From: Diaporthe sp. PMI_573
Lineage: Eukaryota > Ascomycota > Sordariomycetes > Diaporthales > Diaporthaceae
Assembly: GCA_021399435.1 (NCBI GenBank)
Contig: JAJTUP010000016.1
Location: 930,001 to 994,000 of the forward strand
Direction: 5' to 3'
Length of the DNA: 64,000 bases
In this document: one piece after another, positions 13,655-24,411 of the stretch
Layout of the letters: every line of letters begins with the position of its first letter
Position numbering within the stretch: the first letter of the stretch is position 1
Translations under genes and position numbers: made by a program
Notes under the pieces: generated by a model
What the model was told of the DNA's origin: nothing
Seen by the model: the letters and a program-made list of their open reading frames with translations, nothing else
Databases searched by the model: none

Positions 13655-16600
13655 TCATCTGTAATCTGCGAATACCAAAGCGTCAATAAACTCATCGCCT
13701 CTCCAAGGTGCACTTTTGGAAATATTTGATACGCTGCTCCTCTCCTGCAATGCCTCCTTCTGAAGACTCGAGGCCTCTTCCTTATCATTGGGACTGACTC
13801 CATACTCATCTAGCATTCTTGCCAAATACAACTTAGATCTGATAAGGCAATTTTTATCGCAATTTTCTGCGCCTTCCTCGAAAGCAGAAATAGCCTTGCG
13901 GAGGGTATCAATTGCCTTGTCATAAAGCTTCCTGGAATGCAATATCCATGCCAATTTGTGGTATGCAACTCCAAGTCGCCAATCCCCGACAGGTGGCTGC
14001 CTCAGATCCACCACCTTCTCTATAATATCTTGAGCATCACTCAGGCGGCCTTGTTTGACACGTAGATTCGATATCCAATACATTGTGGCGGTTGTGAAGT
14101 AGTGATCTTCCCCAATTTGGGCTTTTTGGATCTTTTCGGCCCGAGTCAATGCACTCTCGGCCTCCTCCAGTTCCCCGAGCCTGAGGAGAGTTCGGCCCAT
14201 GTTGGAGTACAACAGACCCTTGGTCTCCTGGTTCTGATCGTTGGCTTCGAATATGTCTCGCGCGTCTTTAAAGGTGCTTTTTGCCATTTGCAGGTCTTCC
14301 GAGTCGTAGTAGTCGATCGCAAGGTTGACCAAGCTGTTGCCCAATTCAATATCTCTGGGTCCTAGGAGCTGCCTCCTCCACTCGACAACCTTTTTGTCCA
14401 ACTTTAGTTGCTCAGAAGACTCGCTCACCAAGTTGGACAAGTTGTTTAAGACCAGAGCATGGACCAGATGGGGGTTGTCCTGGCCAAGTTCATTCGCGCA
14501 GATCTCACGCGCAGAGTTCAACACTTGTATCGCAGTACTCTGTAGTCCTCGCTCGTACATGTAGTAGCCGCAATGTGCGAGTAGCTCCGCGAATCCAACA
14601 AGGCCATGAACATGTTCTTGGCCCCATTTATCCAGGCCCCATCGATACCGAGCTTCAAGAGCCTCGACATGCGCGGCTACCTGTGCACAACGATTACGAG
14701 TGTCTCCCACTATTAATGAACCGCCTTTGACTTGCTTTGGAAAAAGAGCTTCGAGCACATGGACTGCTTTCATGAAGTTTTTCATCCACTGCTGCCCTGT
14801 CCACTTCTCAATCACGTCCGAGCGAACGAGACTGTGAAGACGCAGCTGCTTCTTATCAATGTCTTTTTCGATTAGCGACCATTTTCTCAGCGTCGCTATG
14901 GCCTTATTGTACAGCACAGGATTGGTAACACAAGTCAATTCGGGCATTGAACGACTCTTTGCACCTTCTTGTATCAAGGGCTCGTCGATGTCTCCGAGGC
15001 TCAAGAGAGATAGGAAGTTGAGAAGTTCAGTTGCTGCCGGATCTTTTTCAACAGCCTTCAGGGCGAGATCGTTGACGGTGGAAAAGCTGAGTTTCTCGTA
15101 GGTATTCTTATGTCCCTGATCTTCGTCGGAATCATTTTCTTCCTGGTCTTGATGATTGTGCAGGAGCTGAAATGAGAGATTCTTGATGGGTGGAAGCTCG
15201 AGGAAATCCTGCAAGGTGCAGGCTGAGGTTTCAAGGTACGAGGCCAGGAGACGCATGCCAATGGGTAGTCCACCAAGCAGAATAGAGGCGCGCTTTGCAG
15301 CCACAAGGTCGAATGGGATGTCCTGGAGCTGTTGTTTAACAAATTCTGCGCCGGTTCTATCGTCAAAAGACCTCACACAGGTTTTCTCGACCGGGTAGGC
15401 GTACTTTCCGACAAAGAGATTCGGGTTCTTGGTCGTCAGCAAGATGCGTCCATGCGTCGAGTCCTTCGGCCAATACCTCTTCTTGACGAAATTGAGATTC
15501 TCAACTTCATCGAAGATGAGAAGCCACCTCGAGTTCTGTGACAACCATCTCTGAAACAGCTCAGCCGACGAGAGTTGCTCGTTGTTATCATCGTCTGGGA
15601 AAAGTAGTGTCTGACTTATGCTGTCTATGTCTTGCATCAGCTTGGGCTCCTGGCGTGCATGCATCCAGAACACATGATATTTATCGTGTCTCTGTGTCCA
15701 GCCATATTCGAGCGCGATGGAGGATTTCCCGACACCTCCAGCCCCATATAGGTAGTGAACACAAAGACCCAGTTCTACGTCTCGGTTGAACGTGGCTTTT
15801 ATGGCCTTGATTTCGTCATCTGGCATCCATGAGTCCAATTAGTTCAGCATATAGACCCTGGAAAGAGGCACGTACTCCTTGGGAAGAAAGATCGTTCCGG
15901 GAAGTTGGGGAGGTTTGAGAGGCTTTGCAGATGCCCAGGCACTGAAGTGGGCACTGAGGCTGGCACTGAGGATGGCACTGAGGATGGCACTGAGGCGGAC
16001 ACTGAGACTGGCACTGATGCGGGCACTGAGGCTGGCACTGAGGGTGTCACTGAGGATGGTGCTGATGCGGGCACTGACGCGGGCACTGAGGCTGATACTG
16101 AGGCGGACACAGGGCCGACTAACAGAGATCAACAAAGGATTCAAAATGAGATCACAGTTCATAACGAACCAGAGTATTCCATCCAATGTTTAATATGCCC
16201 CATGAATCTTTTGAATCTCGGGTCCTCTGCACCTTGGAATCGAGGCAACCCTCGATGATCTGCATCTAGGTCCACGACTACAACTTCACTTGGGTGACTG
16301 ATTTTTGCGGAATGTTTCTCGACAATCTACATTTCTTTAGCATAAACCTGGCAATGTGGGGTATTGTGATCTTACGAGGCCCCAGCCTGGGGTCGGTTTG
16401 GTTTCATAGAATGTAATGATCTTTAATCGAGTTGCTATGTCGATGAAGTCCGAGCAGATAGTGGACAGAGTCTCTGAGCCTTCGCTGAGCTGTTTTGTGG
16501 ATGGCGTCGGGCAGCTTCCGCGGGCAGCAGCCCAAACACTAGACACGAACGCACCCCAGTTTGCCAGGGCACTGCCAGCGTGCGGAGTTCCCATGAAGAC

Positions 16601-17146
16601 CAACAAACGAGTCGACTCCAGGACTACTTCGAATCTCGGTTTGGTTTTCGCAATGACCAATGCCTATCACACGGTGAGAAGCGAGCATTGATAAAATAGA
16701 ATGCCTGTGGACATTGACTTACGCGTTTAATGACCAGACCCCCCATACTGTGGCCGATGAACACGAGAGGTCGGGACTGGAATGAAGATGATCAACAGCT
16801 TGCCAAGGCAGAAAATATGGACGACGGAACCGACCTCACACCCACTCCTCTCCATGAGTACCTCCGAAATCAGAGTTTCAGCAAAATCATGTATATCTCC
16901 ACATCCTGTTTCGACAAACAGGTTTGCATTATACCCGAAAGTCATAATGCGGGCTTTCGGAAGCACATTGGGTAGGAGATCATGCGGCCAAAACACCGTA
17001 TCTTCTGTCCACGTTGTGTAAGAGTCCCCATTAAGTCCGTGGACAAGAACAATGCTGTGGTATAATTTAGCGTATAAACCATCAGGAAAGGTTTGGAGGA
17101 GGCTACTCCAAGTTGCTCGATTCATGACTCTTGTTATCCTGCCCAT
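13655..17146 (-). CDS. NLR-like STAND protein: alpha/beta hydrolase - SVPA repeat linker - NB-ARC - TPR
   Basis: Intracellular receptor-type NTPase with the architecture of fungal NLR-like proteins used in allorecognition and immunity. My model is 1072 residues, with exons 16835-17146, 16723-16776, 16376-16663, 16170-16326, 15876-16118 and 13655-15819. The first donor is uncertain (16834 or 16861). The N-terminal domain is a SesB/SERAC1-like serine hydrolase: VLVHGLNGD near residue 33, the nucleophile elbow GHSMGG (112-117, Ser114), GTPHAGSALANW, and a late DADHRGLPRF segment. A Ser-Val-Pro-Ala repeat linker follows (about 272-335). Next come NB-ARC with P-loop GAGGVGKS (377-384), a LLIFDEVE Walker B and GGLPIGMRLL, then TPR-like helices over the last 300 residues. 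A 56-bp intron (15820-15875) removes an in-frame stop between linker and NB-ARC. The ligand is unknown. An upstream extra exon cannot be excluded. Confidence 0.85.
15939..16110 (-). repeat. 12-bp coding minisatellite, about 14 units
   Basis: Fourteen direct 12-bp units (plus-strand type GCACTGAGGCTG, with 1-3 substitutions per unit) run without length interruption. They lie in the exon between hydrolase and NB-ARC. In the frame that both flanking introns require, the minus strand reads as Ser-Val-Pro-Ala/Ser/Thr tetrapeptides. The other two frames are also open over most of the array, as expected for a 12-bp unit without stops. A unit length divisible by three lets copy number change without loss of frame. 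Confidence 0.95.
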
Positions 17147-18090
17147 CTTCTTGGGGCACTGGCCATATTGTCGAGAGGCCGCGAGATGGTTTAGGTGTTT
17201 GTGGTCTAGGATCTGCCTTTTGGGTCATTTTTAGAAAATTCGGTCACAAAAGAATTGGGGCAACACTTACAGATGATCCTGCTTTGCGTTGGCGGCGGCC
17301 TATGGTTTTCAAGAATTTCATGTTTGAAACAATCGACTGAAACAAGTCCTTGGAAGCTTGAGATGTCTTGGTGTAGTAATGCAGAGGTGTGCAAAGTTAG
17401 GTGTTGAAATGGCGGTTTGTTCAAGAAGAAGGAAGAGAGAGATGGGAAATCCATCCTCGATTTGCAGGCTACGCGATCCACGAAACAGAGGTGGTGGCGC
17501 CAAGTAACACCTGCACACCCATTCACTTCCTTCCCCGCTGGGAAAATCGGATTGCATTGCATTGCTGCTGACCACGTGGCAAGGTGTGTCTCCTATGTAA
17601 GTTTGTATCTTTTTCCATCTTTTAGAGGTCAATATGATGAAATTGAATTAAGGGATATATTATCAATATCTCATTTTCCTCCATATTAAAATAAAAGCTT
17701 TATAAGGATAACGGAAGAGAAACAATGCATATAAATTAAAATATAAAACTATTTAAAGGGTTCAGGAAAGATTAAAGAATAAAATTGTCAGATTAAGATT
17801 TAATTTGTCTATAAGATGTATGTTGAATTTCTCTGCCATTGATGTCTACCTTGTGCTTGCTTGTTTGATTGCTTTCTGGACAAAGGTCTGATCCTGAGAT
17901 AAGGCTCCACATGATGGCAAGCCCTGAAAAGCCGCTGGTGGAACATCGGCATTTTGGTGCCGCAGGAATACTGTTGTGTTACACACCTAGTCTTGAATTG
18001 GATGTTGTAACGGTACATGATTACCTGCTCACTCTGGGGCCGGTGTCAAGCTGAAAACTGTCAAAAATCAGGCTGCTGAAACCGAGTCAC
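17147..18090. other. Intergenic with AT-rich patch
   Basis: Separates two divergent genes (the NLR-like gene and the amidase). Bases about 17640-17840 are strikingly rich in A and T compared with the flanks and hold no open frame. This could be a promoter-proximal AT tract or a mutated transposon remnant; no terminal repeats are visible. Confidence 0.5.
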
Positions 18091-20340
18091 ATGACAATAC
18101 CCCTCACCCCTGGCCAAGTTCTTGCACACCTTGCATCGGTCCCTACTCTTCTTTCGACGACTAGTTCTACTCTTTGCTCGAGGAGCCTGCCATCCAGTTC
18201 AAACGACACTGCTACAAACATGATGGATCTCACCATCATGGAACTCAGGCAAGGCCTGGAGGCTCGTCAATATACTTGTTGGGAGCTATGTAAGGTATGG
18301 CAGCGTTACACCAAGCAGGTTTTGGCGTCGCTGATCCCAAAAGACGTACCTTGCAAGGATAGAAGAGGTCAATGACAGATGCCACGCGGTCATCGAGGTC
18401 AATCCTGATATTGAGAACATCGCAACGGCCCGCGAGCAAGACTACCAAAATGATGTAGCTAGAGGGTTAGACAGCGAACATTCCATCTCAGTCTGACATC
18501 TGCTAACCTTTGTCTCAGGCGTTTGCATGGGATACCGATACTGGTCAAAGATGTGTTCAATATCAGTGAGACAGTGGACTGTACAGGTATTTCATCAGAG
18601 CTAATCAGCATCAACTGACTACTGACTGTGTGTCCCTCTAGCTGGATCTCTGGCTCTTGTCGGGGCACGGTCGGGGGTGAGGTGCACGGTGATCCAGAAG
18701 TTGGAAGATGCCGGTGCTATTATCCTGGGACGAGCAAACCTATCGGAGTGGGCAAACTTGCGCTCTGATGGCTGTCCAGACGGGTGGAGCGCCATCGGTG
18801 GGCAATGCTACGGTGTCTACGCAGAACGCCAGAATCCAAGCGGATCGTCATCAGGGAGCGCCGTCGCCGCAAGACTTGGTCTTGCGGCTGCGTGTATCGG
18901 GACTGAGGTATGAACATCGCTACCCCATGATTTCAGTGGTTAATCGACGCCCAGAACAACGGTTCTATTACTTCCCCTGCGGCACAAGCTGGATGCATTG
19001 GCTTGAAGCCAACGGTGGGATTTGTTTCTCGAACCGGTATGATTTCTTTCAACGAGTACCAGGACTGCCCTGGTGTCCTTGCACGCAACGTACAGGACGC
19101 TGCGGAGGTCTTATCCGTGATCTGTGGTAGGTCTACCTTTTATCACTGCTTTCATGAATTGTGTTACCGCAGCTCTGATATTTGTGCTGTAGGCAAGGAC
19201 TCAGTCGATGACCTCACCGCCAGCATCCCTTCAGGTATCGATGCGAACAATCTGGTTCCATCCCGAAGTGGAGACTCTCAAAACATTCGACTGGCTGTGA
19301 GTCCTTCGCTTATAATATTCAAACCCCTTGAGACCCAACTGAAATCATCTAGGTGCCTCGATCCACCATTCTCGATTCCATTGAGGACGAAGAAATCCTG
19401 CGGACTTTCGATGCAGCCTTGGAGACGCTACGTGGACGTGGCGCCACCATCGTTGACAATGTCACGTATCCGTCGTGGACACGGGCTTTCAGTCGCAAAA
19501 GCATTGGATTCGTCTGGGCGCAACTGAAACATCGTAAGCACTTCATCTAGCACCAAGAAACGGTAGCTACTAATGATTTGCAGAGCTGAACAAGCATCTA
19601 TCCTCTTTGAAGGTCAATCCTCACGGGATTGTGTCCATTGAAGGGCTTATGGACTTCCTGCAAGAGGAAGTAGAAGAGAAATGTGATGAGTTTGGGATCA
19701 CTCGAATGACCAAGGCGGCCAGTGGAGAAGCTATTGACTTTGAGAAAGACTTTGCCGCACGCTTCGAGAAGGGATCCGAAATCACAACTGTTTTGGACGA
19801 CAGCTCTTGCGACGCAATAATTGTTCCAGAAGGCTGCCGCAATCCCTCGGATCTTGGTCAAGCTCCTGTCATTTGCCTCCCACTAGGATTCTATCCTCAA
19901 TGCACACCAGTGGAGGTAGATGAGACTGGTTTGACGATCAGGGGTCCCGGAATGCCGTAAGATACCCATCCCGCACATTGAGAGTTCTTGGCCTTGTAAT
20001 AACATATGATAGCTTTGGCGTGCTTCTCATCGGACGAAAATGGGATGAGAAGGCCCTTTTGTCTGTGGCATCTGCTTACGAGCATATCATGAAGGATCAA
20101 TTTCTGGATCAAGACCGCCCTTACCTTTGTCCGAAGACAGAGCTTCGGGACATTATCCAGCCAAAGGTCGAAGGGTCCACAACAGAACCACCCGTTGTCG
20201 CGACAGATCAGGAGAGGTGTAACAGTATGTCTGGTTCTGACCTCAACGAGGAAGGAGCCACTAATGGGGATATTCATTCCGGGGCGTCGGAGATTCTACC
20301 AGTTTCTGAGAAAAGTACTATGAGCAAGTCCCAGATCTGA
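18091..20340 (+). CDS. Amidase-signature family hydrolase
   Basis: Predicted 605-residue amidase-signature enzyme (Ser-cisSer-Lys triad) that hydrolyses amide bonds. It has nine exons: 18091-18294, 18344-18465, 18519-18586, 18642-18907, 18955-19126, 19193-19296, 19353-19533, 19584-19956 and 20013-20340. All introns are 47-66 bp and the sum is divisible by three. The catalytic Lys sits in ILVKD after LHGIP, the cis-Ser in GSSSGSA, and the nucleophile Ser in NNGSITSPAA. The last motif normally reads TDGSI, so the two Asn are a variation next to the nucleophile. Other family marks are GAIILGRANLSEWAN and the glycine-rich loop between them. A Ser/Thr-rich tail of about 60 residues follows the catalytic domain. 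Translation may instead begin at 18220. The substrate is unknown; fungal homologues include acetamidase- and GatA-like enzymes. Confidence 0.93.
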
Positions 20341-21710
20341 ACGTCAGCCATATGATTACATAGACATCAATGCAGACAGAAGACAATTCAGCTCCTCCTG
20401 TGTCAAATTAACATCTTCAAACTGTGTGTGTTCAAAGCAAGGCTGCAATGTTTTAAGTCCAATTCTGAGAGTTGATGTGACGATCATCCAGTTGATAAAT
20501 GACGCTGAGTACAGACAACACTGCTCCAAACATCTTCTATGCGAGACGAGCCAATTTCTGGGCGGAGGGATCAGAAGTGCAAATTCAGTACTCTGAAGAG
20601 GGTTGCTCGAGCACGGCGATCCCAAAGAAAATTGGCTTGCATATAGACGTGAGGCTACAACATGTTGGAATGACAAATGACGATGCCATTGGGGCCTTTC
20701 GCCATGAAGTTGCACCTTTTCTAACCCACACCAATGCTTGCTCAAAGCAATCTGGATAATCACGGGAGCGCTGGGTGATTCAGAAGGCTTTGCAATGAAT
20801 GAAGATTGAAACTCGTATAGCCTCAAAGCCACATCCAAATCAAGAAACAGGTTTGGCGCTCACGTCAGCTTTGGGCAGACTTGCACAATACTATCAAGGC
20901 GCAGATGGTAGGTGCATATTGTTGGGCGGACTTGCCTAATTTCCAAGAATCGATTTCCCAACTTCTGCACATTCGTGCCCTGATTAAGCGAAGATCCGAG
21001 GTTTCAGTCGTTGTACTGGTACATCTTGGAAGCTATTGTTGCCCGCCGACCATCCACCAAGACCTTGGAGACACGAGGTGTTACGGCTTTCGGCGACATA
21101 CATATCGTGTCGCCAGGTGACACACCAACATGTCCCGCACTTCAAATGTTGCTCGTTCCATGGCCGTTCAGAGCAGGTATGCGGGAACTTTGGATGCACA
21201 GGTTACATTAGCGTGGGTGCTGAATCACCTTCGATGCACCAAGCGAATCCTGTATGCCACGTATTTGGTTCCACGCCGGCCAAGATCAGGCTGAAGAAGT
21301 TTGCTGCCACTGATGAACCTGATCGTGGCCATGCAGTCCTACAGATATTGGAACACGACGACAGCACATTTCTTGACAGACCAGGGTTCGAAGAGCCGCC
21401 GCGGGGTTCGATAAGGACTGCAGGATTTCTGAACCACGAGCATTCTTCGCGATTCGGCCTTTCGCCCGGCTCCGCACACATGCTTGCACAATGCTGAATT
21501 CGGCAGGATGCATACATACGCGCCAGACAAGGCGTACTCGATAGGCATTCGGTGCATTCAGGCTCACAGCACAAAGGCGACGATAATCAGTTCCTCCGCG
21601 TAGCAGCTACTAAATCGGCCATTGTAATTACGTAGTAAATCAGTGAGAAGCGTTGCCAGTATTACTCTTGGAAACAAAGTTGCCAGTCCAGAATTCTCAC
21701 TCAATGCATT
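20341..21710. other. Intergenic between convergent genes, nothing recognised
   Basis: Several frames of 70-160 codons exist on both strands but overlap one another and show no family motif. One (21203-21574, minus) is cysteine-rich by chance composition. No repeat is visible. Confidence 0.45.
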
Positions 21711-22842
21711 CTAGGTATAGAATACCATGATTCTGACCTCAATGCTTTTCCGAACTGCTCTCATCGCTTGGTCGTCGTCGACCCGAAAAGCAGAATGAGC
21801 ACAGCCTTGGGCAAAGTTAGATACATGACTTTTTGCCATGATCAACGACAGAATATTGAGGACTTACGAATTTGATTTGCAGAATCAAAGTTCTGGATGA
21901 GGATTACCTCGTCCCGGGTTTGCTGACTCCAATAATACCACATGTGTTTGTTGCTATGCTTGACCCTATAATGCTCCCCTTCGTAATTATCATAAACCAA
22001 GTCACACGCCTCTAGGTCTTCGTCTGCCAGGGTGTTGCTGTCACATACTGCCAGGGGCCAGTCTGTCACAACATCAACCAGGGGTCGCCATACGCTGCTT
22101 TTGGGTCAGACTTCTTTCAATCGTCGAATATCATCAGGCTGGATTCAGACGCATTACTTCACAAATTGGTATCTTCGCTTCAAAAGATCTTCGGCTTCAT
22201 CTGGATAGTGATGGCGTATTCGGTGCGCTGCGGAGTCCGCAGTTTGATCTGTCCGAGGTCTTTTCGTCAGCCCAGGCGGGGAGAACTCGAGATGGGGCAG
22301 GCTTTCAGCACCAATATGTACGACATCGCTTGGTTTGCGGAATTCAAATTGCTTGTCATCTAGATCCTCAGGAGCTGATTCCATCCCGGCGGCTCGAAAC
22401 TGGCAACAAACGAATGTTAGAAATGATTAGCTCAGGCGATGCTATTATCATAGAACTGCTGGACAGATAAGGCATCCGTTACCTTGTATTCAAAAACTCG
22501 CACATCATCAGAGCCAAATAGGCTCGAGACAAAATTTCCAACATCTTTCAGATACTGGTTGATCTTGTCGGTGTTGTCAATTGTGTGACTGAGGGGCCAA
22601 TGATGGAAGGAGAATCCGAAGTCCTGTAGGGAGTAGTGGTCCTCTTCCCCACGAACATCCTGGATTCGGACATTGCCGCAGTCAACTTGTACAACATTGC
22701 TCCGCGGAACACCACGCGGGGGCCTCCTCTTCAGCACGTAGGGCTTTGTGGTCTGATAGAGCGGCAGGTTTTTGAGATACCTTAAACTTGCGAGGACGTC
22801 TTGGCGTTGGCTCTTTCCAGCCGCGACTTCTTGATCTGTCAT
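21711..22842 (-). CDS. CmcJ/AsaB/NvfI-like oxygenase family protein
   Basis: Member of the family named after cephamycin 7-alpha-hydroxylase CmcJ and fungal AsaB/NvfI, related to Fe(II)/2-oxoglutarate oxygenases and common in fungal secondary metabolism. The model has 286 residues, with exons 22483-22842, 22312-22399, 22158-22248, 21868-22094 and 21711-21805. Recognisable blocks are LRYLKNLPLYQTTKPY, the DVRGEED region, VNVWRPL, DWPLAVCDS, HMWYYWSQQTRDEVILIQ, and a C-terminal AHSAF...SIEVRIMVFYT. The 63-bp intron at 22249-22311 has a CTGAC branch site, and its removal creates the metal-type motif H-I-D (148-150), which is absent if the intron is read through. The gene is convergent with the amidase. 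Product and substrate are unknown; hydroxylation or a related oxidation is inferred from the family. Confidence 0.88.
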
Positions 22843-23192
22843 TGTCAGAGAGTCCTCTAATGCGAGACCACTTATGGGCAGGGGAAAGATATGAAAACCG
22901 TGCTGCTTTGACTGTTTCAATATTGTCATGGGCAGGATCAGGCTTTTGATGTGACCAGATCACCCAAACTTTGAAGTGCCTACCAGCCCAACCTGCAATC
23001 TGCAGGATTCTGGTTGTGTACCACATCACGTAAAAGTACATTTCGGGTAGGACAAGAAATTAGATCCCATGACTGGTGCAAACATCTGCCTAGGTAGTAT
23101 GGAGAAACATATCACATGTTCAGTGTCACTGAAGGCCATTCTCAGCCAATGGTTCGAAGCCTGAAATATGCTACCTCCATTCTCGACCCTGA

Positions 23193-23450
23193 TTAGCCTC
23201 CACCTGTACGGCTGTCACCCCCATCAGAGCATGTCGCACTCGCACTCGCATTGTCTGGATCCTTCCATGGCTGTTTCTTGGCCGCCTGCTTCTTCTTGCG
23301 CTTCACAATTGACTTATGCGCCTGTCTCATGCAGTCTTCTTCATCCGTAAGAACCTCATCACCGGAGCTCTGTTCCTCACCATCAAGTTGAGAAGTGAGG
23401 AACTCGCGCTGAAGCGGCACTTGGGCCGTAGGGTCTCGTTGCTCAGACAT
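23193..23450 (-). CDS. Small charged hypothetical protein
   Basis: An 85-codon frame from an ATG at 23450. The product is hydrophilic: an acidic middle (GEEQSSGDEVLTDEED), then a Lys-rich stretch (IVKRKKKQAAKKQ), then a Ser/Gly-rich end. It has no membrane segment or signal peptide. The alternation of acidic and basic blocks is unlike the random frames nearby, but I recognise no family. It may be a small nuclear protein or a chance frame. Confidence 0.33.
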   Translation of the reverse strand: MSEQRDPTAQVPLQREFLTSQLDGEEQSSGDEVLTDEEDCMRQAHKSIVKRKKKQAAKKQPWKDPDNASASATCSDGGDSRTGGG

Positions 23451-24181
23451 TTGGGGCAACAAGTAGTACTAGCATCCCTTTTGTCAAAAGCCACAGGAAT
23501 GGATGAGATGGGTGTCTACTAACTGATCTTTGACTGAATGTGTGGAGATGATTCTTAACACAAGATGGGATGATTGACCTCGGTGTCCTAGTTACGGGAA
23601 CCAAACGGCAAGAGCCACCAACCTGGGGGAGCCTTGCTATTATTATATGTTGGCGTCAGGGAACCCACGTACGAGGCTCAAACTGAGGCTACCAATCTTA
23701 AGCGAAGTCGCGGTCACACGCATGCGCAAAGGCCGAGCCCATTAGCCCCGGTGAAGTCCTGTGTGCAACCCCTCGGGAACAACTTGCTGGCAGAGGACGG
23801 TGTGCGAGTGCCGAGGTGGTTATCAATAAAGCGCTTAGCCCATCCTCACATTGGTCGCACTTCAGCTACGTGCAGGCCTCCCAGTGGCGTAGTCAGAAGA
23901 CACCTTTCTTTTTTACCTGTCACATCTCCAGGCAGCTATGTGCCACGACAGATTCCGCCCAATTGTTATCGCGGGCTGCCGTTGACGCCTCGTTTAACTC
24001 AGCTCAGACCTCAATTGATAAAATGAAACGAGACTTACAGAGGGAAGTGGGAAAAGAATAGGTAGTATTACAATAAGAATATGCTGATAAATTAAGAATA
24101 AAGTAAACTACTTGATTACTCCTAATATAGCCTATAACTTCTTTTTCTATTATTTTCTTTATTTTCTTTTTTTTTAAATGC

Positions 24182-24193
24182 GGGGGGGGGGGG
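24182..24193 (+). repeat. Run of 12 guanines next to a T-rich tract
   Basis: A mononucleotide run of 12 G directly follows about 130 bp of AT-rich, T-run sequence. It lies 220 bp upstream of the dipeptidyl peptidase III start. Such runs are unstable and prone to sequencing error. Confidence 0.85.
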
Positions 24194-24411
24194 TTCAAAA
24201 AATCCTCGCCCCTAACCTAATCAGGCAGAATACCTGACATGCCCCGCAGCACCCCTTAGGGCCTTTCCTTGGACGCTGTGCCCGTCACCATGCCGCTGTG
24301 CTTTTGGACCGAATGATCCCCATGGCTGCGAGCTCAGCTGTTTCTTGCATCAATCCTTCGATACTCAGTCAGTGGTTTCGTCCTGAAATCTCATCTGCTC
24401 ATACGCACACA

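Larger units (their letters stand above)
22843..24411. other. Intergenic with one small candidate gene and an AT-rich/poly-G patch
   Basis: Holds the candidate small gene at 23193-23450, listed separately. At about 24050-24180 the sequence becomes AT-rich with long T runs and ends in a run of 12 G (24182-24193). I see no other coding sequence. Confidence 0.5.

Noticed and set aside
15839..16186. Open frame reading the minisatellite as Leu-Ser-Ala-Ser/Arg repeats
   Set aside because: It ends in a stop before NB-ARC and does not fit the phases of the flanking introns; the SVPA frame does.
21203..21574. Cysteine-rich 123-codon minus-strand frame resembling a secreted peptide
   Set aside because: No signal peptide, overlapping open frames on both strands, and irregular Cys spacing.
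24205..24225. CCCTAAC-like sequence after the G run, considered as an interstitial telomere trace
   Set aside because: Only one imperfect unit; no tandem TTAGGG array.
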